This document shows, piece by piece, positions 8,211 to 13,488 of a DNA stretch of 19,483 bases. The DNA is from a bacterium (GTDB taxonomy: Bacteria; SM23-31; JAUVVT01). The notes under the pieces are model-generated. The model searched no databases, was not told the DNA's origin, and worked only from the letters and a program-made list of their open reading frames with translations. Each line of letters opens with the position of its first letter. Position 1 is the stretch's first letter. The position numbers and the translations under genes are program-made. Location: positions 1 to 19,483 of the forward strand of contig JAUWXV010000045.1 of assembly GCA_030616165.1 (NCBI GenBank), read 5' to 3'.

Positions 8211-9404
8211 TCAAAGAATTTTCAGATATGCTGCTCGTGCAATTGCCATCTCTCCGTGAATATCCTTCAGTAAATCTATTGTTTTAAGTAACTTTCCACT
8301 CTTATTGCAATTAGTGAAAAGTTCTGTTTGAATCTTATTATTATTGGTATTAAGATAACTTTTTACCACACCTGAGACCGTTATACCAAGAAGACGGATT
8401 TTTTTAGTTCTTTTGTATACGCTGTAAAACAGTTTCTTGGAGATGGAATATATCTTATTGTCTTCCCATACAAAAAATGGATATGTGCATCTTTTTGAAA
8501 AGGAAGAAAAATCACTGTATCTAAACTTAACCGCAACAGTTCTTCCTGCAAATCTCGACTCTCGTAATCTTCTTCCCACTTTTTCTGATAATTTCAAAAG
8601 AATCATATTAATAATATTTTCATCGCAGGTATCTCTTTCGAGAGTATGCTCACTTCCGATAGATTTAACTTCTTCCTCTTCGTCAAATGCTAAAACCCTA
8701 TCAGACCCTTCTCCTCTTGCAAGTTTCGACAACAGTGGACCGTTCACCCCTAAAACCCTTTCAAGTTCGTTTTCAGGATAGACTGCGATATCACCGATTG
8801 TTTTTATTCCCAGATTTTTCAGTATTCCTTCAGACTTTTTCCCAATTCCAATTAATTCTGATATCGGAAGGGGATATATTTTCTTTTCCAACTCTTCATC
8901 TGCGATTATTGTGAGCCCATCAGGCTTTTTCATATTGGTTGCAATCTTTGCAAATATCCTGTTCGAAGCTATTCCAACCGAACAGGTCAACTCCAGTTCC
9001 CTTCTTATTTCTCTTTTCAAAGATTCTCCAATTTTCCTTTCGTCTTCTCTATCTTTTACACTACCTGTTACATCCAGATATGCCTCATCTATACTTGTCG
9101 GCTCAACTTTTGGTGAATACCTGTTTAATATTTCTATTACCCTCATAGATGCATACATATACTTTTTCCCATTTGTCCTGATGAAAGTCCCATCTGGACA
9201 CTTTTTGACCGCTAAGGCTATTGGCATTCCTGATTTTACACCAAACTTTCTCGCCTCGTATGAACAGGTTGCTGCCACTCCTCTTCCTCCAGGCTCTCCT
9301 CCCACTATTACCGGCTTTCCTTTTAGTAAAGGCTGATCTCTCTGTTCTATGGATGCAAAAAATGCATCCATATCTACATGCATTATCCTTTTTTTCTTAT
9401 TCAT
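8211..9404 (-). CDS. dinB: DNA polymerase IV
   Basis: Y-family translesion DNA polymerase of 397 residues. Motifs: IMHVDMDAFFASIEQ (metal Asp residues), KPVIVGG, CSYEARKFGVKSGMP, the catalytic PTSIDEAYLDVT (SxDE), GIASNRIFAKIATNMKKPDG and the helix-hairpin-helix region LIGIGKKSEGILKNLGIKTIGDI. A C-terminal QTELF (359-363) is a likely beta-clamp-binding motif, followed by an unusual 34-residue tail. The ATG is 3 bases after the DUF6504 stop, and AAGGA overlapping that stop is its ribosome site, so the two genes are translated as a pair. Together with lexA upstream this is an SOS mutagenesis group. Confidence 0.97.
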   Translation of the reverse strand: MNKKKRIMHVDMDAFFASIEQRDQPLLKGKPVIVGGEPGGRGVAATCSYEARKFGVKSGMPIALAVKKCPDGTFIRTNGKKYMYASMRVIEILNRYSPKVEPTSIDEAYLDVTGSVKDREDERKIGESLKREIRRELELTCSVGIASNRIFAKIATNMKKPDGLTIIADEELEKKIYPLPISELIGIGKKSEGILKNLGIKTIGDIAVYPENELERVLGVNGPLLSKLARGEGSDRVLAFDEEEEVKSIGSEHTLERDTCDENIINMILLKLSEKVGRRLRESRFAGRTVAVKFRYSDFSSFSKRCTYPFFVWEDNKIYSISKKLFYSVYKRTKKIRLLGITVSGVVKSYLNTNNNKIQTELFTNCNKSGKLLKTIDLLKDIHGEMAIARAAYLKIL

Positions 9405-9407
9405 TTC

Positions 9408-9662
9408 TTATCCTTCCAGACATACTCTTGCCAGTTCCCAGGTCATATTCCTCGAGTCATAACAAAGTTCAAAACAGTCCGGTCCCCCTACCATCACAGA
9501 ATAGTGATAGTATCTATTTATCCCCTCATCACTTACCCACCCCCCATTAACCTTTACAATCTTATACACACGCTCATTCCATTTGAATCTGAGAGGCTGC
9601 ATTTTGCCGCTGCGAAAAACAGCAATCACCTCTACCGGCTCATACACATCCTCATATATCAT
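9408..9662 (-). CDS. DUF6504-like small protein coupled to DinB
   Basis: An 84-residue protein with no signal peptide. The pattern PLRFKWNERVYKIVKVNGGWV...INRYYHYSVMVGGPDCFELCYDSRNMTWELARVCLEG matches my memory of the DUF6504 family, short beta-rich proteins encoded beside Y-family polymerase genes. Its biochemical role is not known to me; the position suggests an accessory factor of translesion synthesis. GAGAGGGG precedes the ATG. It is set 3 bases before dinB. No LexA box or clear promoter is visible in the 206 bp of hairpins between it and lexA, so it may depend on read-through from lexA. Confidence 0.8.
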   Translation of the reverse strand: MIYEDVYEPVEVIAVFRSGKMQPLRFKWNERVYKIVKVNGGWVSDEGINRYYHYSVMVGGPDCFELCYDSRNMTWELARVCLEG

Positions 9663-9674
9663 ATAAACCCCTCT

Positions 9675-9868
9675 CTTACTTCTTTTGAAAAAGAAGTAAG
9701 CAAGAAAACTTACTATTATTCCTTATTCTCTGCTTTGCAGAGAATAAGGAATAGGTCTAAGGTTTCCTTCCCGCCTAAGATTTACTATTTCTCATCCCCC
9801 GAGTACTCGGGGGATGAGAAATAAGTTAAAGTTTTCTTTGGTTACTTTCTTTTTCAAAAGAAAGTAAC
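9675..9868. repeat. cluster of four perfect hairpins with inverted outer repeats between lexA and DUF6504
   Basis: Four uninterrupted palindromes in 194 bp: 9675-9700 (12-base arms CTTACTTCTTTT), 9718-9752 (16-base arms ATTCCTTATTCTCTGC around TTT), 9786-9823 (19-base arms around the core CCGAGTACTCGG) and 9841-9868 (13-base arms GTTACTTTCTTTT). The outer two are copies of one another in opposite orientation, including the downstream tail CAA(A)GAAAACTT, so the block has imperfect terminal inverted repeats of roughly 40 bp. This looks like a small non-autonomous element or a nested palindrome insertion. The inner edge begins on the base after the lexA stop. Confidence 0.8.
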
Positions 9869-10480
9869 TCACATTTTTCTTATCAGTCCGATGACCTTCC
9901 CGGCGATTCGGAATCCTGGAGTGTTTTCTTCGATGATAATAGGTCCATAGTTCTCACTTGCAGGCTCAAGGCGAACCCTCCCCTTTTCCGGATAATAGTA
10001 CTTCACAGTTGCATCATCTCCAATAACAGCCACTACAATATCCCCGGAGTCGGCGGCTGGCTGTTGGTGAACAAAAACGTGGTCGCCGTCAAAAATCCCC
10101 GCATCCTTCATACTATCTCCGCGAACCCTCAAAGCAAAAACACCCTCACCGGTAAGATAAAAATTATCGACCGCTATCTCTCCCTCTATGTTCTGTTCTG
10201 CTAATATCGGTTCACCTGCTGCCACTCTTCCCACAAGGGGAACCCTCTTGATATACCGAAAAGAGCCTCCAATTACCTCTATTCCCCTTGAAACCTTCGA
10301 GCGCCTTCTCAGATAACCCTTTCTCTCCAGCGCCCTCAGCGTCACATTAACCCCGTTCGTAGACCTTATCCCAAACCTACTCCCAATTTCCCGGAAAGTC
10401 GGCGGATACCCCTTCTCCTCTATCTCTGAGCGGATAAATTCCAGAATCCTTTTCTGCCTTTCAGTTAACGCTTTTTTCAT
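9869..10480 (-). CDS. lexA: LexA repressor (SOS regulator, S24 self-cleaving)
   Basis: A 203-residue repressor that binds SOS operators and cleaves itself when RecA filaments form. The winged-helix domain (1-70) has LTERQKRILEFI, GYPPTFREIG and the recognition region STNGVNVTLRALERKGYLRR. The cleavage bond is Ala88-Gly89 in VGRVAAGEPILA. The catalytic dyad is Ser123 (RGDSMKDAGI) and Lys160 (DDATVKYYY). Length is standard. GGAGG stands 7 bases before the ATG. Two promoters are proposed upstream: a near one at 10572-10599 and a distal one carrying a LexA box at 10861-10889. The gene looks clearly richer in G and C than its neighbours. It stands at the head of a lexA-DUF6504-dinB series. Confidence 0.97.
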   Translation of the reverse strand: MKKALTERQKRILEFIRSEIEEKGYPPTFREIGSRFGIRSTNGVNVTLRALERKGYLRRRSKVSRGIEVIGGSFRYIKRVPLVGRVAAGEPILAEQNIEGEIAVDNFYLTGEGVFALRVRGDSMKDAGIFDGDHVFVHQQPAADSGDIVVAVIGDDATVKYYYPEKGRVRLEPASENYGPIIIEENTPGFRIAGKVIGLIRKM

Positions 10481-10509
10481 AAAAATACCTCCAAAAAAGA
10501 GTGTATTGA

Positions 10510-10602
10510 TGATAAAATGTTATCAAAATATGATAAAATGTTATCAAAATGTGATAAAATATGATAAAAACATGATAAAATTTGATAAAATATTGTCAAA
10601 AA
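10510..10602. promoter_or_regulatory. phased A-tract array (probable intrinsically bent DNA) in front of lexA
   Basis: Nine A-tracts of 4-5 bases on the plus strand start at 10514, 10525, 10535, 10546, 10556, 10566, 10577, 10587 and 10598, an average of exactly 10.5 bp, the helical repeat. Most are inside repeated TGATAAAAT or TTATCAAAA units, and two units form a 21-bp direct repeat (10510 and 10531). A-tracts in phase with the helix bend DNA strongly. The array overlaps the near lexA promoter and its early transcribed region. Confidence 0.85.
10572..10599 (-). promoter_or_regulatory. proposed near promoter of lexA
   Basis: TTGACA (10599-10594), 16-base spacer, then TATCAT (10577-10572), five of six matches to the -10 consensus. 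It would start transcription near 10565, about 85 bases before lexA. No GAACN4GTTC site overlaps it; the repeated TGATAAAAT units are the only candidate operators here. Confidence 0.5.
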
Positions 10603-10696
10603 TTATCATTTTTGAGTAATATTATCATTTAAAAATGTTGCTGTTATATACTGTATTTCATAGATTTATTGGTATTTTTTTGTGCAGTTTTTTTCT

Positions 10697-10722
10697 AAAA
10701 AATCAGGATTTTTTTATCCTGA
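10697..10722 (-). terminator. intrinsic terminator between distal SOS promoter and lexA
   Basis: On the minus strand TCAGGAT, a six-base A loop and ATCCTGA form a 7-bp stem followed by TTTTTT. The left arm overlaps a competing small hairpin CTGAAAAATTCAG (10719-10731), so the two structures exclude each other, as in an attenuator. In the plus direction the stem is followed by ATTTTTC and could also work weakly. Confidence 0.7.
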
Positions 10723-10854
10723 ATTTTTCAGTTCCTTCCGAAAGTTGTCCCTGCAGGGTTGTGTAATTCAAAGTAAAACAATATATTATAAATGCATCTA
10801 TTTAGCAGAAAGATTAAAAAAACAAATTTTTTAGACTTTTTGCCACACCATCTT
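10697..10854 (-). ncRNA. candidate SOS-induced small RNA or attenuated lexA leader
   Basis: A transcript of about 158 bases is defined by a strong promoter with a LexA box on one side and an intrinsic terminator on the other. No reading frame with a ribosome site lies in it (the longest start-to-stop runs are under 20 codons). It contains the palindrome CCCTGCAGGG (10749-10758) and the alternative hairpin pair at its 3' end. I do not recognise a known RNA family. It may be a free RNA, or a leader that reads through to lexA under some condition. The existence of the RNA is inference from its signals. Confidence 0.45.
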
Positions 10855-10860
10855 ATATAT

Positions 10861-10889
10861 AATATAATGAACGAATGTTCACTTGTCAA
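10861..10889 (-). promoter_or_regulatory. SOS promoter with LexA box inside the -35/-10 spacer
   Basis: TTGACA (10889-10884), a 17-base spacer and TATATT (10866-10861) form a near-consensus sigma-70 type promoter. The spacer holds the perfect palindromic box TGAACATTCGTTCA (10868-10881), which fits the Gram-positive type LexA operator GAACN4GTTC. A repressor bound there would block RNA polymerase directly. It points towards lexA, whose start codon is about 380 bp downstream. Confidence 0.8.
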
Positions 10890-10894
10890 GAAAA

Positions 10895-10927
10895 AAAATT
10901 ACTTCTTATAAAAAAAGAAGTAATTTT
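10895..10927. repeat. hairpin repeat upstream of the SOS promoter
   Basis: Perfect 13-base arms AAAATTACTTCTT and AAGAAGTAATTTT around a 7-base loop. The core TTACTTCTT...AAGAAGTAA is the same as in the hairpin at 9675-9700, so this is another member of that family. It lies 6 bp before the -35 element. Confidence 0.65.
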
Positions 10928-10940
10928 GAAATTAAAAATA

Positions 10941-11045
10941 GTAGAGACGCATTACAATGCGTCTCTACTCTGGTAAATTTCGGTAGGACAGACATTCACG
11001 TCTGTCCTTCAATTATCATAGTCAGACAGGAATGTCTGACCTACT
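10941..11045. repeat. cluster of three GTAG...CTAC-type palindromes
   Basis: Three palindromes follow each other: 10941-10968 (13-base arms GTAGAGACGCATT), 10985-11008 (9-base arms AGGACAGAC, preceded by GGT) and 11021-11040 (8-base arms GTCAGACA, followed by CTAC). All tend to begin GTAG or end CTAC. Related units are at 14330-14358, 18492-18533 and, inside the kinase gene, 18091-18117. They resemble REP-like elements moved by RAYT transposases in other bacteria; no transposase is in the window. Confidence 0.7.
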
Positions 11046-11108
11046 ACCTCTATCATTGTTTATCATATTTTCTTTATTGTATTGCAATTTTTGGGTAATG
11101 AATAAACA

Positions 11109-11344
11109 TTATAACAAAAACAAAAATACTGCATAAATTATTGTTAACAATGCAATTGAGCCGTAAAACCAGCCAAGGGTAATAGAAAACATTACTCTAT
11201 ATCTTGATTGAACCTGCTATTTAAACCTGTAAGCATTCATATCAAATAAAAATTCATCTGTTTTAAGTCTGTTTTTTATTACCCAATCATACAATTTCCT
11301 ATACATTCTCTCGTGCCACAAAAAATAGGCATCCAGAAAACTAT
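11109..11344 (-). pseudogene. C-terminal half of a broken small membrane-protein gene
   Basis: Reading the minus strand from 11344 gives IVFW, then after a local frame change DAYFLWHERMYRKLYDWV and NAYRF, a TAG at 11217-11219, and in the same frame a further 35 codons (MFSITLGWFYGSIALLTIIYAVFLFLL) to TAA at 11109. This is the second half of a family of small membrane proteins I know only as hypothetical (KGWTVTL...FWFLDAYFLWQERLFRKLYD...). Its first half is at 13242-13423, on the other side of the endonuclease insertion. Lesions here are a short deletion (probably one of two TTTCTGG repeats) and the nonsense codon. Confidence 0.7.
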
Positions 11345-11420
11345 CGTCTGGCGGTTTGCGAAGTTCCACCGAAGGCAGAATTTGGGAGAGCGAAGCGAAG
11401 CCTTTTATTCGCAGTTATAT
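11345..11420 (-). repeat. attC-like imperfect palindrome at the end of the inserted cassette
   Basis: On the minus strand it begins with ATATAAC (11420-11414; R''-like) followed directly by TGCGAA, continues through an AAGGC/GCCTT inner stem and ends TTCGCA...CCGCCAGACG at 11345. The R' partner would be the G at 11345 joined to TTATAT, which are the first bases of the insert at the other end (13241-13236): GTTATAT is the exact complement of ATATAAC. The 76-80 bp size is within the range of attC sites. The folded stem would have an asymmetric loop of about 11 bases, larger than usual, so structural modelling is needed. Confidence 0.5.
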
Positions 11421-11487
11421 TACCCCAAGGACAAGGTTTCGAAGCAACCGCAGAGTCGTGGTTGGTGGGCTAATAGCATTTTGATTA

Positions 11488-11697
11488 TCATTTCTTTGAC
11501 AATAATAAATCCCTTCCATATTTTTCATAACAAGATGAGCAATATTTCTTCGCATGCAAGCTATGAAGGAATTTATCTTCAATATATTCTCGATAGTAGG
11601 TCTCACCAAGTAATATTTCCTTACCACAGTTGTAGCAAATATGTTGGGTCCTAGCTTTTGTTTTTTTTAAGATTTTCATATGATTATACTTCCCCAT
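11488..11697 (-). CDS. small zinc-ribbon protein (CxxC...H..H...CxxC)
   Basis: A 69-residue basic protein with metal-site spacing C21-x2-C24, H45-x2-H48 and C53-x2-C56 (ICYNCGKEIL ... HSLHAKKYCSSC), probably binding one zinc. I do not recognise a named family. Its start is 12 bases after the endonuclease stop, with AGGA 9 bases upstream of ATG 11697; ATG 11679 with GGGGAAG upstream is an alternative, giving 63 residues. Tight coupling to the endonuclease gene inside one inserted segment suggests a partner, regulator or antidote of that enzyme, which is inference. It is the last gene before the attC-like palindrome. Confidence 0.75.
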   Translation of the reverse strand: MGKYNHMKILKKTKARTQHICYNCGKEILLGETYYREYIEDKFLHSLHAKKYCSSCYEKYGRDLLLSKK

Positions 11698-11708
11698 TGC
11701 TAAAAGTC

Positions 11709-13187
11709 CTAATTCCCTATATTCTTGTAAATCCACTCATACATTTTTTTTATTGGAACATTTAGTTTATATTCGATTGGTCTCTTTGAACCAGTCCACT
11801 TAATTAATCTTTCAATTTCTAAAATACCTAAAGTCATTCTGATTTTGTACTCTTCTGGCTTTCCCTTAAAAGGCCTGTCACGTGATAGATTTTGTCCTTC
11901 AAGCATAAATAAAATTAGGTCGGTATTGATCAGATTCTGAAGTTTGAATCCTTCAATTATTTTTTTAAAAATAGTTTGAAAGTGAATTATGGGACAATAG
12001 TGTTCATAAGGATTATCTTTTCTTGCCATGGCAACAAGGGAATGTCCTTTTATATACCATTTGAAATATTTTGAACCAAATTTCTTTTCCAGTGTGGGCT
12101 TCTCTTCAATCTCTGGAGCGAGGGTAGTTAGCATCTCTTCTTTTTCCCCAGGTCTAACAAGAAGATTAGAAATCTGTTGGAAAATATTTGCCACATCTTT
12201 TATTTTGATTGTAAAAATATACCTATTTTCAGAAATCTCTTTAACTCCATTTATAAATGGGAGCTTTAATAACTTAATAATGTATTCAATATCTTCAGGT
12301 TCTATTTCAAGTTCTTCTATCTTTTCTCTTCCTGCCAAACTATCAAAGGTAAAATAGCCCAATCTATCTTGTAAAGATAGCATTTCTTCAATAATTACTC
12401 TGAATTGTTCTAATAAATTTCTTCTGGAAAGATTTTGAGTTAGTAAATCCTCTAGTTGAGAGCTTCTGTCACCTTTACCAGCAAATAAATCTTTTAATTC
12501 TGTTAAAGTAAAAGGAAACTTAGAATGTGCCTTTACAAGTTTTATTAAATCTTCTGTTTTTAGCAGGGAAACATCATACTCGTTTGCTCGTTCCTCCAAA
12601 TTTCCTCCAGAAAAACTCGGACCTACTACAACTACAAAATCAGCTTTGTTTTTCTTTTTATGGTCTCTTAAAGAAATCCAATTTACCTGCTGATCTATAA
12701 TTTTACCTGATTTACTTGTTTTACCATCAACATTAACTTTGAATGATTCTTGACCGATATTTGCTGTAAGTAGAACATCTGTATCTCCTTTACCTCCAAT
12801 AAGTTCAACTTCAAACCCCAAAAAATTAAAAGCGTCTTTTATTGCCTCTTCAAAATCTGTTGGAGAGTAACTCTTAAACTGTCTTTCTTCTAAGTATTTT
12901 ATAATCAAATTTGATTCCAGAGGAATTTTTATTGTTTCATATTTTTCTTCATGAGTTTTTTCATCACATTCTTTCAATACAAACAACCCTTTTTTAAATT
13001 TTACAAATAAAGATTTTTTCCCTTTTTGCTTTATATCTCTATAAATTATCGAATACATTGTTGCGTCTGGAGTCTTACCATCAGTCGTAATTAACCTTTC
13101 CTTTAGTGCAATTTGGGTAATCTCTTTTGAGGAAAGTGGTATTTTCTTTTTCTTCAAGATATGATATGCTGCTTCTTTGAAATTCAT
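11709..13187 (-). CDS. HARE-HTH restriction-endonuclease-like protein with PD-(D/E)XK domain
   Basis: A 492-residue protein. Residues 1-72 (FKEAAYHILKKKKIPLSSKEI ... FVKFKKGLFVLKE) match the HARE-HTH winged helix known from restriction enzymes, RNA polymerase delta and eukaryotic ASXL proteins. Residues 108-220 look like an Mrr/PD-(D/E)XK nuclease fold: FEEAIKDAFNFLGFEVELIGGKGDTDVLL (Glu113, Asp137), then VNVDGKTSKSGK, where the usual E/Q-x-K is D154-G-K156. The last 270 residues, with WYIKGHSLVAMARKDNPYEHYCP, are unassigned. The ATG at 13187 has GGAGG 8 bases upstream; the ORF could be opened at 13202, but that would place the ribosome site inside it. No methyltransferase is nearby, so a type IV (modified-DNA) or solitary defence nuclease is more likely than a classical type II system. 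It forms a two-gene unit with the zinc-ribbon gene. Confidence 0.82.
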   Translation of the reverse strand: MNFKEAAYHILKKKKIPLSSKEITQIALKERLITTDGKTPDATMYSIIYRDIKQKGKKSLFVKFKKGLFVLKECDEKTHEEKYETIKIPLESNLIIKYLEERQFKSYSPTDFEEAIKDAFNFLGFEVELIGGKGDTDVLLTANIGQESFKVNVDGKTSKSGKIIDQQVNWISLRDHKKKNKADFVVVVGPSFSGGNLEERANEYDVSLLKTEDLIKLVKAHSKFPFTLTELKDLFAGKGDRSSQLEDLLTQNLSRRNLLEQFRVIIEEMLSLQDRLGYFTFDSLAGREKIEELEIEPEDIEYIIKLLKLPFINGVKEISENRYIFTIKIKDVANIFQQISNLLVRPGEKEEMLTTLAPEIEEKPTLEKKFGSKYFKWYIKGHSLVAMARKDNPYEHYCPIIHFQTIFKKIIEGFKLQNLINTDLILFMLEGQNLSRDRPFKGKPEEYKIRMTLGILEIERLIKWTGSKRPIEYKLNVPIKKMYEWIYKNIGN

Positions 13188-13241
13188 ACAATATACCTCC
13201 ATATCTTAATGATTAAGCCATTCGCCCACGATTTCATATAA

Positions 13242-13423
13242 CAATGGAAAAAATGCAGTAAAAGTTTGAAGTTTGCTCCCCTTTAGTAATATGGCTATTA
13301 CAATAAGGGTAATTGTCCAGCCATTGATTAAAAAAAGGAATTAAAAGACATTCGCTTTATAATATCTTGAATAATCTCAATTTCTTTAAGCATATAAATG
13401 TTCAAGTTTTCCTTTTTAATCAT
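13242..13423 (-). pseudogene. N-terminal half of the broken small membrane-protein gene
   Basis: From ATG 13423 the reading frame gives an amphipathic helix (MLKEIEIIQDIIKRMSFNSF) and stops in a run of seven T. One added T restores NSFFLINGWTITLIVIAILLKG and TFTAFFPL up to the insertion point. The order NSFL-KGWTVTL, a membrane helix and then FP..FWFLDAYFLW is that of a small membrane-protein family of about 140-150 residues, function unknown to me. The continuation lies 1.9 kb away at 11109-11344. It has no strong ribosome site. The homopolymer shift could also be a sequencing error, but the insertion could not. Confidence 0.7.
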
Positions 13424-13488
13424 AAGTAATCTTCACTTTAAATAAGGAATTTTATAAATTTGTTCTTTTAACGTATAAAAATAACTTA

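Larger units (their letters stand above)
11345..13241 (-). mobile_element. integron-type gene cassette (endonuclease + zinc-ribbon) inserted in a membrane-protein gene
   Basis: A segment of 1,897 bp interrupts one gene family member: codons for the first 61 residues end at CCATTG (13242), and the missing continuation ATAGTTTTCTGG (I-V-F-W) begins in frame at 11344. Joined, the site reads TTG-ATA with a G^AT crossover point, in line with the GWT preference reported for secondary integron sites. The insert starts with TTATATG, has a leader of only about 54 bp before the first ORF, carries two same-strand ORFs and ends in an attC-like palindrome: the normal plan of a gene cassette. No integrase gene is in the window, so the source would be elsewhere. 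Confidence 0.55.

Noticed and set aside
8437-9824. Several overlapping plus-strand ORFs opposite dinB, DUF6504 and the hairpin cluster
   Set aside because: They are antisense shadows of well-conserved minus-strand genes, rich in Ser/Leu/Phe, with no family motifs and no ribosome sites.
10508-11045. Possible CRISPR array
   Set aside because: The repeats are short palindromes or 10-21 bp phased units without equal-length unique spacers, and no cas gene is near.
11313-11654. Plus-strand ORF of 113 codons across the attC-like palindrome
   Set aside because: It runs through the palindrome and antisense to the zinc-ribbon gene; the minus-strand explanation is better supported.
13206-13241. Reading the N-terminal membrane-protein fragment through to the TAA at 13206 as its natural C-terminus
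   Set aside because: The last 11 codons (YEIVGEWLNH) lie in the inserted segment and do not match the family, whose true continuation is at 11344.
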